From JAWSUT01 sp033549345 (lineage in GTDB: Bacteria > Bacillota > Dethiobacteria > Dethiobacterales > Dethiobacteraceae), in the NCBI GenBank assembly GCA_033549345.1, contig JAWSUT010000014.1, positions 14,526 through 78,525 on the forward strand: a DNA stretch of 64,000 nucleotides. The letters are read 5' to 3'. The notes below the pieces were generated by a model. That model searched no databases. It saw only the letters and a list, made by a program, of their open reading frames with translations, and was not told where the DNA came from. The position numbers and the translations under genes are program-made. Below, piece after piece: positions 57,963 through 64,000 of the stretch (its first letter is position 1; every line of letters starts with the position of its first letter).

Positions 57963-58806
57963 GGGTCATCACCTCCCGGTAACGGTCCCAGCCAATCCGC
58001 TCAATCACTTTACCGAATCTTTCTTTGGTTTTGCCGTGTTCACGGAAAAACGACAGGCTCGCTTCAATGACATTCGGAATTTTTTCCAGGGGCAGGTAAT
58101 CAATGACAACCTCGCCCAGTTTCGGATCCCTCCCGATCCGGCCGCCGGCCCAGACTTTCACTCCGCGCTCACCCACCTGCCAGGCTTCTGAGGGACAGGC
58201 AGCCACACACTCGCCGCAGTAAATACAAAGATTCCGGTCAATCACCGGATAGCCGTCCCGCATCGTAATCGCCCCGCTCGGGCAAACATCGGCACACACA
58301 CCGCAGCTGATGCAGTCGTTTTGATTGTATGCGGGCACAACGGCCCCTTCGAAGCCAAAATCGTTCTCCTGGGGCTTGGCACAGCTTCTGGGGCAGCCGG
58401 TCACCGCAATCTTAAACTTGCCGGGTACCGGTGCGGCAAAGAACTGTTCGTCAATCTGTGCTGAAAGTTCCTTGGCGTCAATGCGGCCATGGGGACACAT
58501 ATATGAACCCTGGCAGGCCATGACACCGCGAACCGTACCGCCGCAGACCCCCATCTTCACACCACCGGCTAAAAGCTCCTCCCGCACCGCATCAATATCA
58601 TTAAAATGCACAAAGGGAATTTCCAGTCCCTGGCGTGTGGTCAGATGGACATAGCCCCGGCCGTATTTATCCGCAACCTTCTGGATGGTCTCCAGCTGCT
58701 TAAGTGTCAGGTTGCCGCCTGCCACCCGCAGGCGGACGGCAAAATAGTCTTTTTGAATCTGTTTCATGAAACCGCCTTTTTTTAGCTCGGCAATGTTCAT
58801 CTCCAT
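57949..58806 (-). CDS. Small siroheme sulfite (nitrite/sulfite) reductase with two 4Fe-4S clusters
   Basis: A 285-residue reductase. The siroheme-4Fe-4S ligands are ACQGSYMC (Cx5C) and TGCPRSC (Cx3C). A ferredoxin insert follows with CISCGVCADVCP and CIYCGECVAACP. This compact layout matches the anaerobic or low-molecular-weight sulfite reductase group (AsrC/alSir-like), reducing sulfite to sulfide with ferredoxin-type electrons. It is the first gene of the operon. The ATG at 58806 follows GGGGAGG. Confidence 0.9.
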   Translation of the reverse strand: MEMNIAELKKGGFMKQIQKDYFAVRLRVAGGNLTLKQLETIQKVADKYGRGYVHLTTRQGLEIPFVHFNDIDAVREELLAGGVKMGVCGGTVRGVMACQGSYMCPHGRIDAKELSAQIDEQFFAAPVPGKFKIAVTGCPRSCAKPQENDFGFEGAVVPAYNQNDCISCGVCADVCPSGAITMRDGYPVIDRNLCIYCGECVAACPSEAWQVGERGVKVWAGGRIGRDPKLGEVVIDYLPLEKIPNVIEASLSFFREHGKTKERFGKVIERIGWDRYREVMTRAAK

Positions 58807-58957
58807 TACTCTTTTCCTCCCCTGTACAGGACCGCCTGGTGGTGATGTAATACGGCCACCATCCGTACTATCTATTCATTCTCCGTCAGTACGGATGTCC
58901 CTCTCCGTAAAATATGATGATTTAATTACAATTTAACCAGTTCGGTATCCTTTCATA

Positions 58958-59028
58958 GCAATTCCTATATTTATATAGGTTTACTATGTAATTATTTTTA
59001 TTATAAAAGGGTGTAACGAGCCTGTCAA
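58958..59028 (-). promoter_or_regulatory. Sulfite reductase operon promoter with shared sulfur operator O2
   Basis: TTGACA (59028-59023), 17-base spacer, TATAAT (59005-59000) on the minus strand. The operator (58986-58958) begins TAGTAAACCTATAT and ends AATATAGGAATTGC, with dyad CCTATAT-AA-ATATAGG. It lies about eight bases beyond the start point, and matches O1 upstream of the YeiH gene. Confidence 0.78.
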
Positions 59029-59059
59029 TAGAAGACAGGAAAATAGTAAAATCTCTTTC

Positions 59060-59092
59060 AAAAAAGACCTGCTACCCAAACGGGGTAACAGG
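59060..59092 (-). terminator. Terminator after small redox protein 1
   Basis: CCTGTTACCC/GGGTAGCAGG arms (one mismatch) with TCTTTTTT following on the minus strand, beginning about 14 bases after the stop codon. Confidence 0.82.
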
Positions 59093-59105
59093 CCTGGTGA
59101 TTACT

Positions 59106-59345
59106 TTACAGCTCTTCCTGCAAATACGCTTTGATTTCCGCCACATCAAGCAGCCGGCCTGCGGCCTTTACCTTTCCGTTCACCGCCAGCCCCGGTGTTT
59201 CCAGCAGATTAAATTCCATCATTTTCATTAAATCCGTGATTACAATAACGTCCGCATCAAGATTCAGCTCAGCCACGGCAGCACGCACATTCTTTTCCAT
59301 CGCACTGCACTCACGGCAGTTTGTACCCAAAACCTGGACTTGCAT
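59106..59345 (-). CDS. Small thioredoxin-like CxxC protein 1
   Basis: A 79-residue protein of the 'redox-active disulfide protein 2' type. The active site is GTNCRECSAMEKN (CxxC) near the N-terminus and the cis-proline loop is ETPGLAVNGK. These small proteins are commonly encoded beside COG0701 permeases. It has its own promoter whose sequence resembles the permease promoter. The ATG at 59345 follows GGAGGTGG. Its paralog lies at 59538. Confidence 0.9.
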   Translation of the reverse strand: MQVQVLGTNCRECSAMEKNVRAAVAELNLDADVIVITDLMKMMEFNLLETPGLAVNGKVKAAGRLLDVAEIKAYLQEEL

Positions 59346-59416
59346 CTCTTTCCACCTCCGAATAATGTATTGGAAAACCATTTTTCAGCAGGTCAAAGAT
59401 GTCGTATTGTAAACAT

Positions 59417-59445
59417 ATCGTATACCGCCGGGAATCACTCGTCAA
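59417..59445 (-). promoter_or_regulatory. Promoter of small redox protein 1
   Basis: TTGACG (59445-59440), 17-base spacer, TACGAT (59422-59417) on the minus strand. The spacer and -10 region (CCGGCGGTATACGATAT) resembles that of the permease promoter (TCGGCGGGTATAGTATAT). Confidence 0.7.
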
Positions 59446-59496
59446 CCACATCTTTGCATTAGATTAGGATGTTGCCAAAAGAAATATTTTCCGCAT

Positions 59497-59531
59497 AAAA
59501 AAACAGTACTGCTCTTTGCAAGCAGCGCTCT
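59497..59531 (-). terminator. Terminator after permease-small redox protein 2
   Basis: GCTGCTTGCAAAGAGCAG-type hairpin followed by CTGTTTTTTT on the minus strand, seven bases after the stop codon of the second small redox protein. Confidence 0.65.
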
Positions 59532-59537
59532 TTTTCT

Positions 59538-59783
59538 TCATTTGGACAGTTCGGTTTCGATCAGCTTCTTAATCTCTTCAACATCGGGAAGACGCCCGGA
59601 GACTTTAACTTCACCGTTAATCGCCAGGCCCGGTGTCATGAGAATATCAAATTCCATGATTTCCAGCAAATCTGTTACTTTATCCACATCGGCCATAATG
59701 CCCAGTTCCGACACCGCCTGGCGGACATTGTCCTCCAATGCTTTGCACTTTCGACATCCTGTACCCAAAACCTTGATTTCCAT
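59538..59783 (-). CDS. Small thioredoxin-like CxxC protein 2
   Basis: An 81-residue paralog of the protein at 59106: active site GTGCRKCKALEDN, cis-proline loop MTPGLAINGEVK. It begins 34 bases after the permease stop with GGGAGGTG in front, so it is the second gene of a permease-redox protein operon. It probably handles a soft metal, metalloid or sulfur ligand together with the permease (inference from the recurrent pairing). Confidence 0.9.
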   Translation of the reverse strand: MEIKVLGTGCRKCKALEDNVRQAVSELGIMADVDKVTDLLEIMEFDILMTPGLAINGEVKVSGRLPDVEEIKKLIETELSK

Positions 59784-59817
59784 TAACAGCACCTCCCAAA
59801 AAATGATGTTCTAGCTG

Positions 59818-60990
59818 CTATCTCATTAAACCGCCAAAAATGAAACCGCTGGCAGTTGCCATGACAATAACGAGGCAGACAAACCAAACTGTCTTTTTTG
59901 TACCAATGATACTGCGGATTACCAGCATATTGGGAAGGCTCAGTGCCGGTCCGGCCAGCAGCAGTGCCAGAGCCGGTCCCTGCCCCATGCCTGAACCAAT
60001 CAAGCCCTGCAAAATAGGCACTTCCGTCAGGGTGGCGAAATACATGAAGGCGCCCACAACCGATGCCAGTAAATTGGCCTGCAGTGAATTCCCGCCCACA
60101 AGGCCGGCAATGTAACGGGCCGGAATCAGTCCGGCTTCACTGCCCGGCCTGCCCATCAGCAGACCGGCAACCAGGACCCCGGCAAAAAGCAGCGGGAAAA
60201 TCTGTTTTGCAAAGGACCAGGTGGATTCCACCCACGTTACCCGCTCATCACCATCAAACCACTTCAGCAGCATTCCCGCCAAAATAACCAAGAGTACTGC
60301 TGTGATAACCCACTTAACCTGATACACCGCCGCCCATAACCCGGCTGAATCTGCAGGCCTGCCCCAGGCGGCAAATATCAGAATCAAAACCAAAACAGCA
60401 AAGAAAAACATGTTCTGGCTCAGGCTGCGCCTTTCTTCCTCAGAGACGGCAAACGACCGGGAGGCACAGGCACGTTCGGCTTCTTCCTCACGGCACAGAT
60501 ACGACATGGTCAACCCGATTACCACAGAAAAGAGCACTGCCCCCAGAGCCCGGGCAAGCCCCAGCTGCCAGCCCAACACACGTGCTGTGAGAATAATTGC
60601 CAATACATTGATGGCGGGGCCAGAGTATAAAAAAGCCACAGCGGGGCCAATGCCGGCGCCCCGTTTATAGATGCCCGCAAAAAGCGGCAGGACCGTACAG
60701 GAACACACGGCCAGCACCGTACCGGAAACAGCCGCCACCGAATAGGCAAGCCATTTTTTTGCGCCGCCGCCGAAGTACTTAATTACAGCACCCTGTGAAA
60801 CAAAATTGGCAATGGCCCCGGCGATGAAAAAGGCCGGGATCAGACAGGTCAAAACATGCTCCCGTGCATATTCCTGCAGCATCAGAAATGATTCCAGAAT
60901 GGCTCCCTGAACAAACGGGTCGCCAAACGGAATGAAGTAGGCCAACAAAAAAACCATAACAATCAGAATTAATTTCTGCCACTCTTTCAA
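59818..60990 (-). CDS. COG0701 permease (DUF318 family)
   Basis: About 390 residues with eight to ten helices. The family signature AVCSCTVLPLFAGIYKRGAGIG contains the CSC pair, and a repeated half occurs later (TLTEVPILQGLIGSGMG ... AGPALSLPNML). Relatives include ArsP exporters for organoarsenicals; other members are unassigned. The ATG at 60999 abuts AGGGG with no spacing, so the TTG at 60990 is preferred. It has a TTGACA-17-TAGTAT promoter. Confidence 0.9.
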   Translation of the reverse strand: MKEWQKLILIVMVFLLAYFIPFGDPFVQGAILESFLMLQEYAREHVLTCLIPAFFIAGAIANFVSQGAVIKYFGGGAKKWLAYSVAAVSGTVLAVCSCTVLPLFAGIYKRGAGIGPAVAFLYSGPAINVLAIILTARVLGWQLGLARALGAVLFSVVIGLTMSYLCREEEAERACASRSFAVSEEERRSLSQNMFFFAVLVLILIFAAWGRPADSAGLWAAVYQVKWVITAVLLVILAGMLLKWFDGDERVTWVESTWSFAKQIFPLLFAGVLVAGLLMGRPGSEAGLIPARYIAGLVGGNSLQANLLASVVGAFMYFATLTEVPILQGLIGSGMGQGPALALLLAGPALSLPNMLVIRSIIGTKKTVWFVCLVIVMATASGFIFGGLMR

Positions 60991-61028
60991 AGAATTCATC
61001 CCCTATTACTATATCATCATTTACTAAT

Positions 61029-61057
61029 ATACTATACCCGCCGAGAACCTGTGTCAA
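61029..61057 (-). promoter_or_regulatory. Permease promoter
   Basis: TTGACA (61057-61052), 17-base spacer, TAGTAT (61034-61029) on the minus strand. It lies just left of REP-like copy 3. Confidence 0.78.
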
Positions 61058-61065
61058 TACAAAAT

Positions 61066-61147
61066 GAAGACGCGGGGACAGGTTCCACTGTCTTCATTTG
61101 ACGCCCCATTTTCTTCCAGGAATAACGATTTAACCAACAAAAGGCGT
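61066..61147 (+). repeat. Direct repeat A containing REP-like copy 3
   Basis: The first 32 bases are identical to REP-like copy 1. The repeat continues through ATTTGACG..CCCATTTTCTT and ends AACCAACAAAAGGCGT. The same extended unit recurs at 62820-62900 with about 80% identity in the part after the 36 identical bases and one single-base gap. The pair flanks the amidase gene. Confidence 0.88.
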
Positions 61148-61283
61148 GCATAATGAAAAAATTGTTCAATTTCTCCTTATAACTGGAAATCATTCCCCGT
61201 AGTCACATCCTTTGGCCGCATGATAAAATCATTGAGAAAACTGCCATGTTTCACAAATCTATATCGAAAAGGGTGATAACTGC

Positions 61284-62855
61284 ATGAACAAACATCTCCG
61301 CATCCTTCTCCCACTCATCCTTCTCCTCACCCTCATTATCGGGACAAGCACCCCTGCGGGAGCCGCCACAATCCGCACTGCCGAAGTCAGTGTCAGCATG
61401 CTAAACGTGCGCACCGGTCCCGGTACTTCCCACACCCGAATAGCCACTGTTACAGTGGGAACAATTCTGCCCGTCCTGGCAGAGCAATCCGGCTGGGTCC
61501 AAATCCTACTCCCTGATACAAGAACAGGCTGGGTATCGGGCAAGTATGTAACAATAAAGGACCAACAGCCAACACAGACAGCCCAAGTCACAACCAGCAC
61601 CCTGAATGTGCGGACAGGCCCGGGCATAAGTTTTAGCCGCATCAGCACAGTCACAGCCGGCACCATTCTACCGCTTTTGCAAAAGGAGGGTGACTGGCTC
61701 CAGATCAGGCTCGCTTCAGGTCAGATTGGCTGGATTCATTCTACATATGCACTACTAAGTACAATAAGCGTTCCCTCCCAACCCCAACAGGAGGGAGCAG
61801 TCAATGTTTCAGTACTGAATGTCAGGACCGGTCCCGGCATTACATTCAGCCGCGTAACTACAGTCAGTGAAAACACAAAACTAATCATTCTGCAAACCCA
61901 GGATGACTGGCTGCAGGTCAGGCTGCCGTCAGGACAGAACGGCTGGGTCTTTAGGCAATATGTAACCCTTGCGCAGCAGTCGGCACCGGCACCCTCTCCC
62001 ATACCTGAACCAATCGTCTCCGATCCCTCTGAAGATCCAGTACCACAGCCGGTCCTGCAGCGTTATGCAACTGTAACGGTTAGTGCGCTGAATGTCCGCA
62101 CCGGCCCTACAACAAACTTCGAAAGCTTTACCTCACTGCCTCAGGGGGCAATAGTCAATGTGCTTGATGAGCAGGGCGGCTGGCTGCAGGTCAGGCTGCA
62201 CGACGGCCGGACAGGCTGGCTTGCCGGCTGGCTGGTTACAGTCTCCTCCCGGACCGGGTACAGCCCGTCCCCCGTTGCGGGCAAAACGATTGTCATCGAC
62301 CCAGGCCATGGCGGCGCCAATCCTGGGGCTGTGGGCCTAAACGGGTTGCGCGAGAGTGAAGTAAACTTGGCTGTATCCCTGCACGCGGCGGCTTTGCTGC
62401 GTCAGGCCGGAGCAACAGTCATCTTAACCAGAGACAGTGATCAGGCATTATCCCTGGCGGGACGGGTGGCCATAGCCGAGGCGGCAAACGCCGATGTTTT
62501 TGTCAGCATCCATGCCAATGCCCACCCCAGCGACATCATCGGTGGCACTGAGACATACTATTACCAGTATAAAACCAACAGCAGTGAATCTAAACAGCTC
62601 GCTGCCGGCCTGCAGGCTGAACTGGTTGCCGCCCTGGGCCTGCGTGACATCGGCGTCAAACACGGCAACTTCCATGTTGTTCGGGAAACCACCATGCCCG
62701 CCGCTCTGGTAGAACTGGCGTTCCTCTCCAATGCCACAGAAGAAGCCATGATGCACACAGAAACTTTTCGGCAAACCGCAGCCGAAGCCATCTTCCGCGG
62801 CCTCGAAACCTACTTCCGTGAAGACGCGGGGACAGGTTCCACTGTCTTCATTTGA
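61284..62855 (+). CDS. N-acetylmuramoyl-L-alanine amidase with four SH3b domains
   Basis: A 523-residue secreted wall hydrolase. A signal peptide (about residues 1-27, ending PAGAA) is followed by four bacterial SH3 repeats, each with a LNVRTGP box (about residues 30-90, 98-155, 168-228, 261-322), and an Amidase_3 domain (about 330-512). Zinc and catalytic residues are DPGHGG (His 342), Glu in LRESEVN, SIHANA, and VELAFLSN. It cleaves the MurNAc-L-Ala bond. The last eleven residues, EDAGTGSTVFI, and the stop codon are encoded by a REP-like repeat. AAGGGTG precedes the ATG. Confidence 0.94.
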   Translation: MNKHLRILLPLILLLTLIIGTSTPAGAATIRTAEVSVSMLNVRTGPGTSHTRIATVTVGTILPVLAEQSGWVQILLPDTRTGWVSGKYVTIKDQQPTQTAQVTTSTLNVRTGPGISFSRISTVTAGTILPLLQKEGDWLQIRLASGQIGWIHSTYALLSTISVPSQPQQEGAVNVSVLNVRTGPGITFSRVTTVSENTKLIILQTQDDWLQVRLPSGQNGWVFRQYVTLAQQSAPAPSPIPEPIVSDPSEDPVPQPVLQRYATVTVSALNVRTGPTTNFESFTSLPQGAIVNVLDEQGGWLQVRLHDGRTGWLAGWLVTVSSRTGYSPSPVAGKTIVIDPGHGGANPGAVGLNGLRESEVNLAVSLHAAALLRQAGATVILTRDSDQALSLAGRVAIAEAANADVFVSIHANAHPSDIIGGTETYYYQYKTNSSESKQLAAGLQAELVAALGLRDIGVKHGNFHVVRETTMPAALVELAFLSNATEEAMMHTETFRQTAAEAIFRGLETYFREDAGTGSTVFI

Positions 62856-62900
62856 TACCCCATTTTCTTTCAAAACAACGATTCAACCAACAAAAGGCGT
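62820..62900 (+). repeat. Direct repeat B containing REP-like copy 4
   Basis: The 32-base REP-like unit (62820-62851) is identical to copies 1 and 3 and starts exactly on a codon boundary of the amidase gene. The extended match to repeat A runs to AAAAGGCGT at 62900, where its end becomes the 5' arm of the terminator. Confidence 0.88.
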
Positions 62901-62930
62901 TCTGAATTGAAATTCAGCACGCCTTTTTTT
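62892..62930. terminator. Terminator between amidase and transposase
   Basis: AAAAGGCGT-CTGAATT paired with AATTCAG-ACGCCTTTT forms a 15-base-pair stem with one internal mismatch and a two-base loop, with seven T after it on the plus strand and A/T on the other side. It serves both convergent genes. Confidence 0.88.
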
Positions 62931-62958
62931 ATACTTCCTGTACCTTTGGAATCAAAAT

Positions 62959-63732
62959 TCATTTTGCCAGTGTTCGCTCGATGGTACTTTTGGACAATCC
63001 CGTTACTCTGGCAATCTGCCTCACAGATACACCGTTCATTATATTAAGTGACTTGATAATGAAATTTCGCCGACTTACTTCCTGTCTTTTAAGTTCTCCG
63101 GGAAATTCAAGCCCGAGGCGTTTAATGCAGGTGATGATTTCATCGTCCGACAGTCCTCTTTTCTCCTCATACTCCAGGCAAGCATCCTCGTTTGGCAGGT
63201 TTATAAATTGAATAAATGTCTGTAGAGCTTCGCGCTTGTTTTCAGCAAACAGGCCAAGTACAAAATCGGTGTCTGAAATAACCGGCGAATCATTTTTAAA
63301 TTCATGATAGCTGCTCCAGGGGAAATCGGCTGCTCTTGCAACCAGACCGGCTTTGACGGGATTTTGCAGTATATAGCGGATTACTGTAAGAAAATAACTG
63401 GTATTATCAACCGGTTCACTTCTAAACCGTTCCTGGAACAGATGACCGCATCGGTTATATTTTTTGTTAAACCAATAAACATAGCTTGCACTTATCCTCT
63501 TGATAATCTCTGCCAGCTGCTGCTTATCCACTCCCCCGATCAGTAAGTGAACATGATTTGACATCAGACAATAACTATACAACTCAAAACCGCACAGTTC
63601 TTTCACAATTAAAAGCACCATCAGAAACTTGCGCCGGTCTTCGTCGTCAAGAAAAATATCTTGTTTGTTAATTCCCCGAAAAATCACATGATACATTTTA
63701 GATGCACTCTCTTTGCGGGCATGCCTTGGCAT
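62959..63732 (-). CDS. REP-associated tyrosine transposase (RAYT, Y1 family)
   Basis: A 257-residue HUH single-strand transposase of the IS200/REP group. The HUH motif is SNHVHLLI and the catalytic tyrosine lies in VIRYILQNPVKAG. A C-terminal helix-turn-helix-like region (SVRQIARVTGLSKSTIERTL) is added. Such enzymes cut and join REP sequences. The REP-like repeats in this window are its probable substrates. The promoter at 63858-63886 carries a LexA-like palindrome. The ATG is at 63732. Confidence 0.92.
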   Translation of the reverse strand: MPRHARKESASKMYHVIFRGINKQDIFLDDEDRRKFLMVLLIVKELCGFELYSYCLMSNHVHLLIGGVDKQQLAEIIKRISASYVYWFNKKYNRCGHLFQERFRSEPVDNTSYFLTVIRYILQNPVKAGLVARAADFPWSSYHEFKNDSPVISDTDFVLGLFAENKREALQTFIQFINLPNEDACLEYEEKRGLSDDEIITCIKRLGLEFPGELKRQEVSRRNFIIKSLNIMNGVSVRQIARVTGLSKSTIERTLAK

Positions 63733-63857
63733 ATTACCACCTCACATATCAGGATTGGTATCACTGCCTGCTACATGACATGATGCTAGGTAAATATCCG
63801 TGTAAAACCAGAAACTACTTCTGCCCCATTTAAATAATTAGCTTAATTTCATGCTTA

Positions 63858-63886
63858 ATTATACCAAACATATGTTTGTATTGCAA
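63858..63886 (-). promoter_or_regulatory. Transposase promoter with LexA-like palindrome
   Basis: TTGCAA (63886-63881), 17-base spacer, TATAAT (63863-63858) on the minus strand. The spacer holds the perfect 14-base palindrome CAAACATATGTTTG (63865-63878), close to the Gram-positive LexA site CGAACATATGTTCG. The leader to the transposase ATG is about 120 bases and holds nothing else obvious. Confidence 0.6.
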
Positions 63887-63961
63887 GGATTTATTTGCCT
63901 GAAATTGTTTAATATGGATCCCGCGGGTCTTTGACAGTTGAATAATGAACACCTTTCCTAA

Positions 63962-63987
63962 AAGCCTTGAAAATAGGGCTTTTTTTT
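63962..63987. terminator. Terminator-like hairpin at the window end
   Basis: AAGCC and GGGCTT arms are followed by eight T on the plus strand; the minus strand also has TTTT after the hairpin. No plus-strand gene precedes it in the window, so it may end a minus-strand gene lying beyond base 64000. The stretch 63887-63961 shows no gene. Confidence 0.4.
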
Positions 63988-64000
63988 GTGCAAAGATGTC

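Noticed and set aside
63901..63961. A plus-strand promoter at TTTGACAG
   Set aside because: TTGACA is present but no -10 hexamer occurs at 16-18 bases, and no gene follows within the window.

Overview
The window looks like part of the chromosome of an anaerobic, endospore-forming member of the Bacillota (class Clostridia in the broad sense). The evidence is a gene order close to that of Bacillus subtilis (mraZ to ftsZ, then spoIIGA-sigE-sigG, then the ylm genes, divIVA, ileS, lspA, rluD, pyrR), sporulation genes, a class III anaerobic ribonucleotide reductase, oxygen-sensitive Fe-S enzymes, a DAP-type MurE and a T-box leader. The species is not identifiable from sequence alone. Nearly all genes lie on the minus strand, so transcription runs from high to low coordinates. 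TTG start codons with good ribosome binding sites are unusually common.

Layout, in coordinate order. 1-4138: a truncated MFS transporter, an acyl-CoA ligase, a DUF169 protein and an orphan DNA methyltransferase. 4205-11636: pyrR, rluD, lgt, lspA, a TraR/DksA-type protein, a small membrane protein, ileS with a T-box leader, and divIVA. 11699-19229: ylmH, ylmG, sepF, ylmE, a HlyD-like protein and pgeF, then an inserted nrdG-nrdD-nrdR operon with its own NrdR boxes, then ylmC. 19394-22128: a small exported protein, sigG, sigE and spoIIGA. 22334-39350: the complete division and cell-wall cluster from mraZ (first transcribed) to ftsZ. 39637-43446: a 59-residue zinc-ribbon protein, a pyruvate-kinase C-domain protein, tlpA, ccdA, mgtE and csoR, followed by a 6S RNA gene. 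43821-49269: a small membrane protein, aspS, hisS and a chemoreceptor.

49342-60990 is a sulfur-metabolism island: three TusA-family proteins, tatA/tatC, a YeeE-type thiosulfate transporter with a divergent LysR regulator, a YeiH-type exporter with a small membrane partner, and an operon joining a siroheme sulfite reductase, TusA, a JAMM protease, a MoeB/ThiF-type activating enzyme, a CysO-like sulfur carrier and a cysteine synthase. That operon appears to encode cysteine synthesis from sulfite through a protein thiocarboxylate. Its promoter and the YeiH promoter carry the same roughly 30-bp operator. Two small CxxC redox proteins and a COG0701 permease complete the island.

61066-64000: an SH3b/N-acetylmuramoyl-L-alanine amidase gene flanked by direct repeats, next to a REP-associated tyrosine transposase (RAYT). 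A 32-bp REP-like repeat occurs four times in the window; one copy encodes the last eleven residues and stop codon of the amidase. No rRNA, tRNA or CRISPR array was seen.
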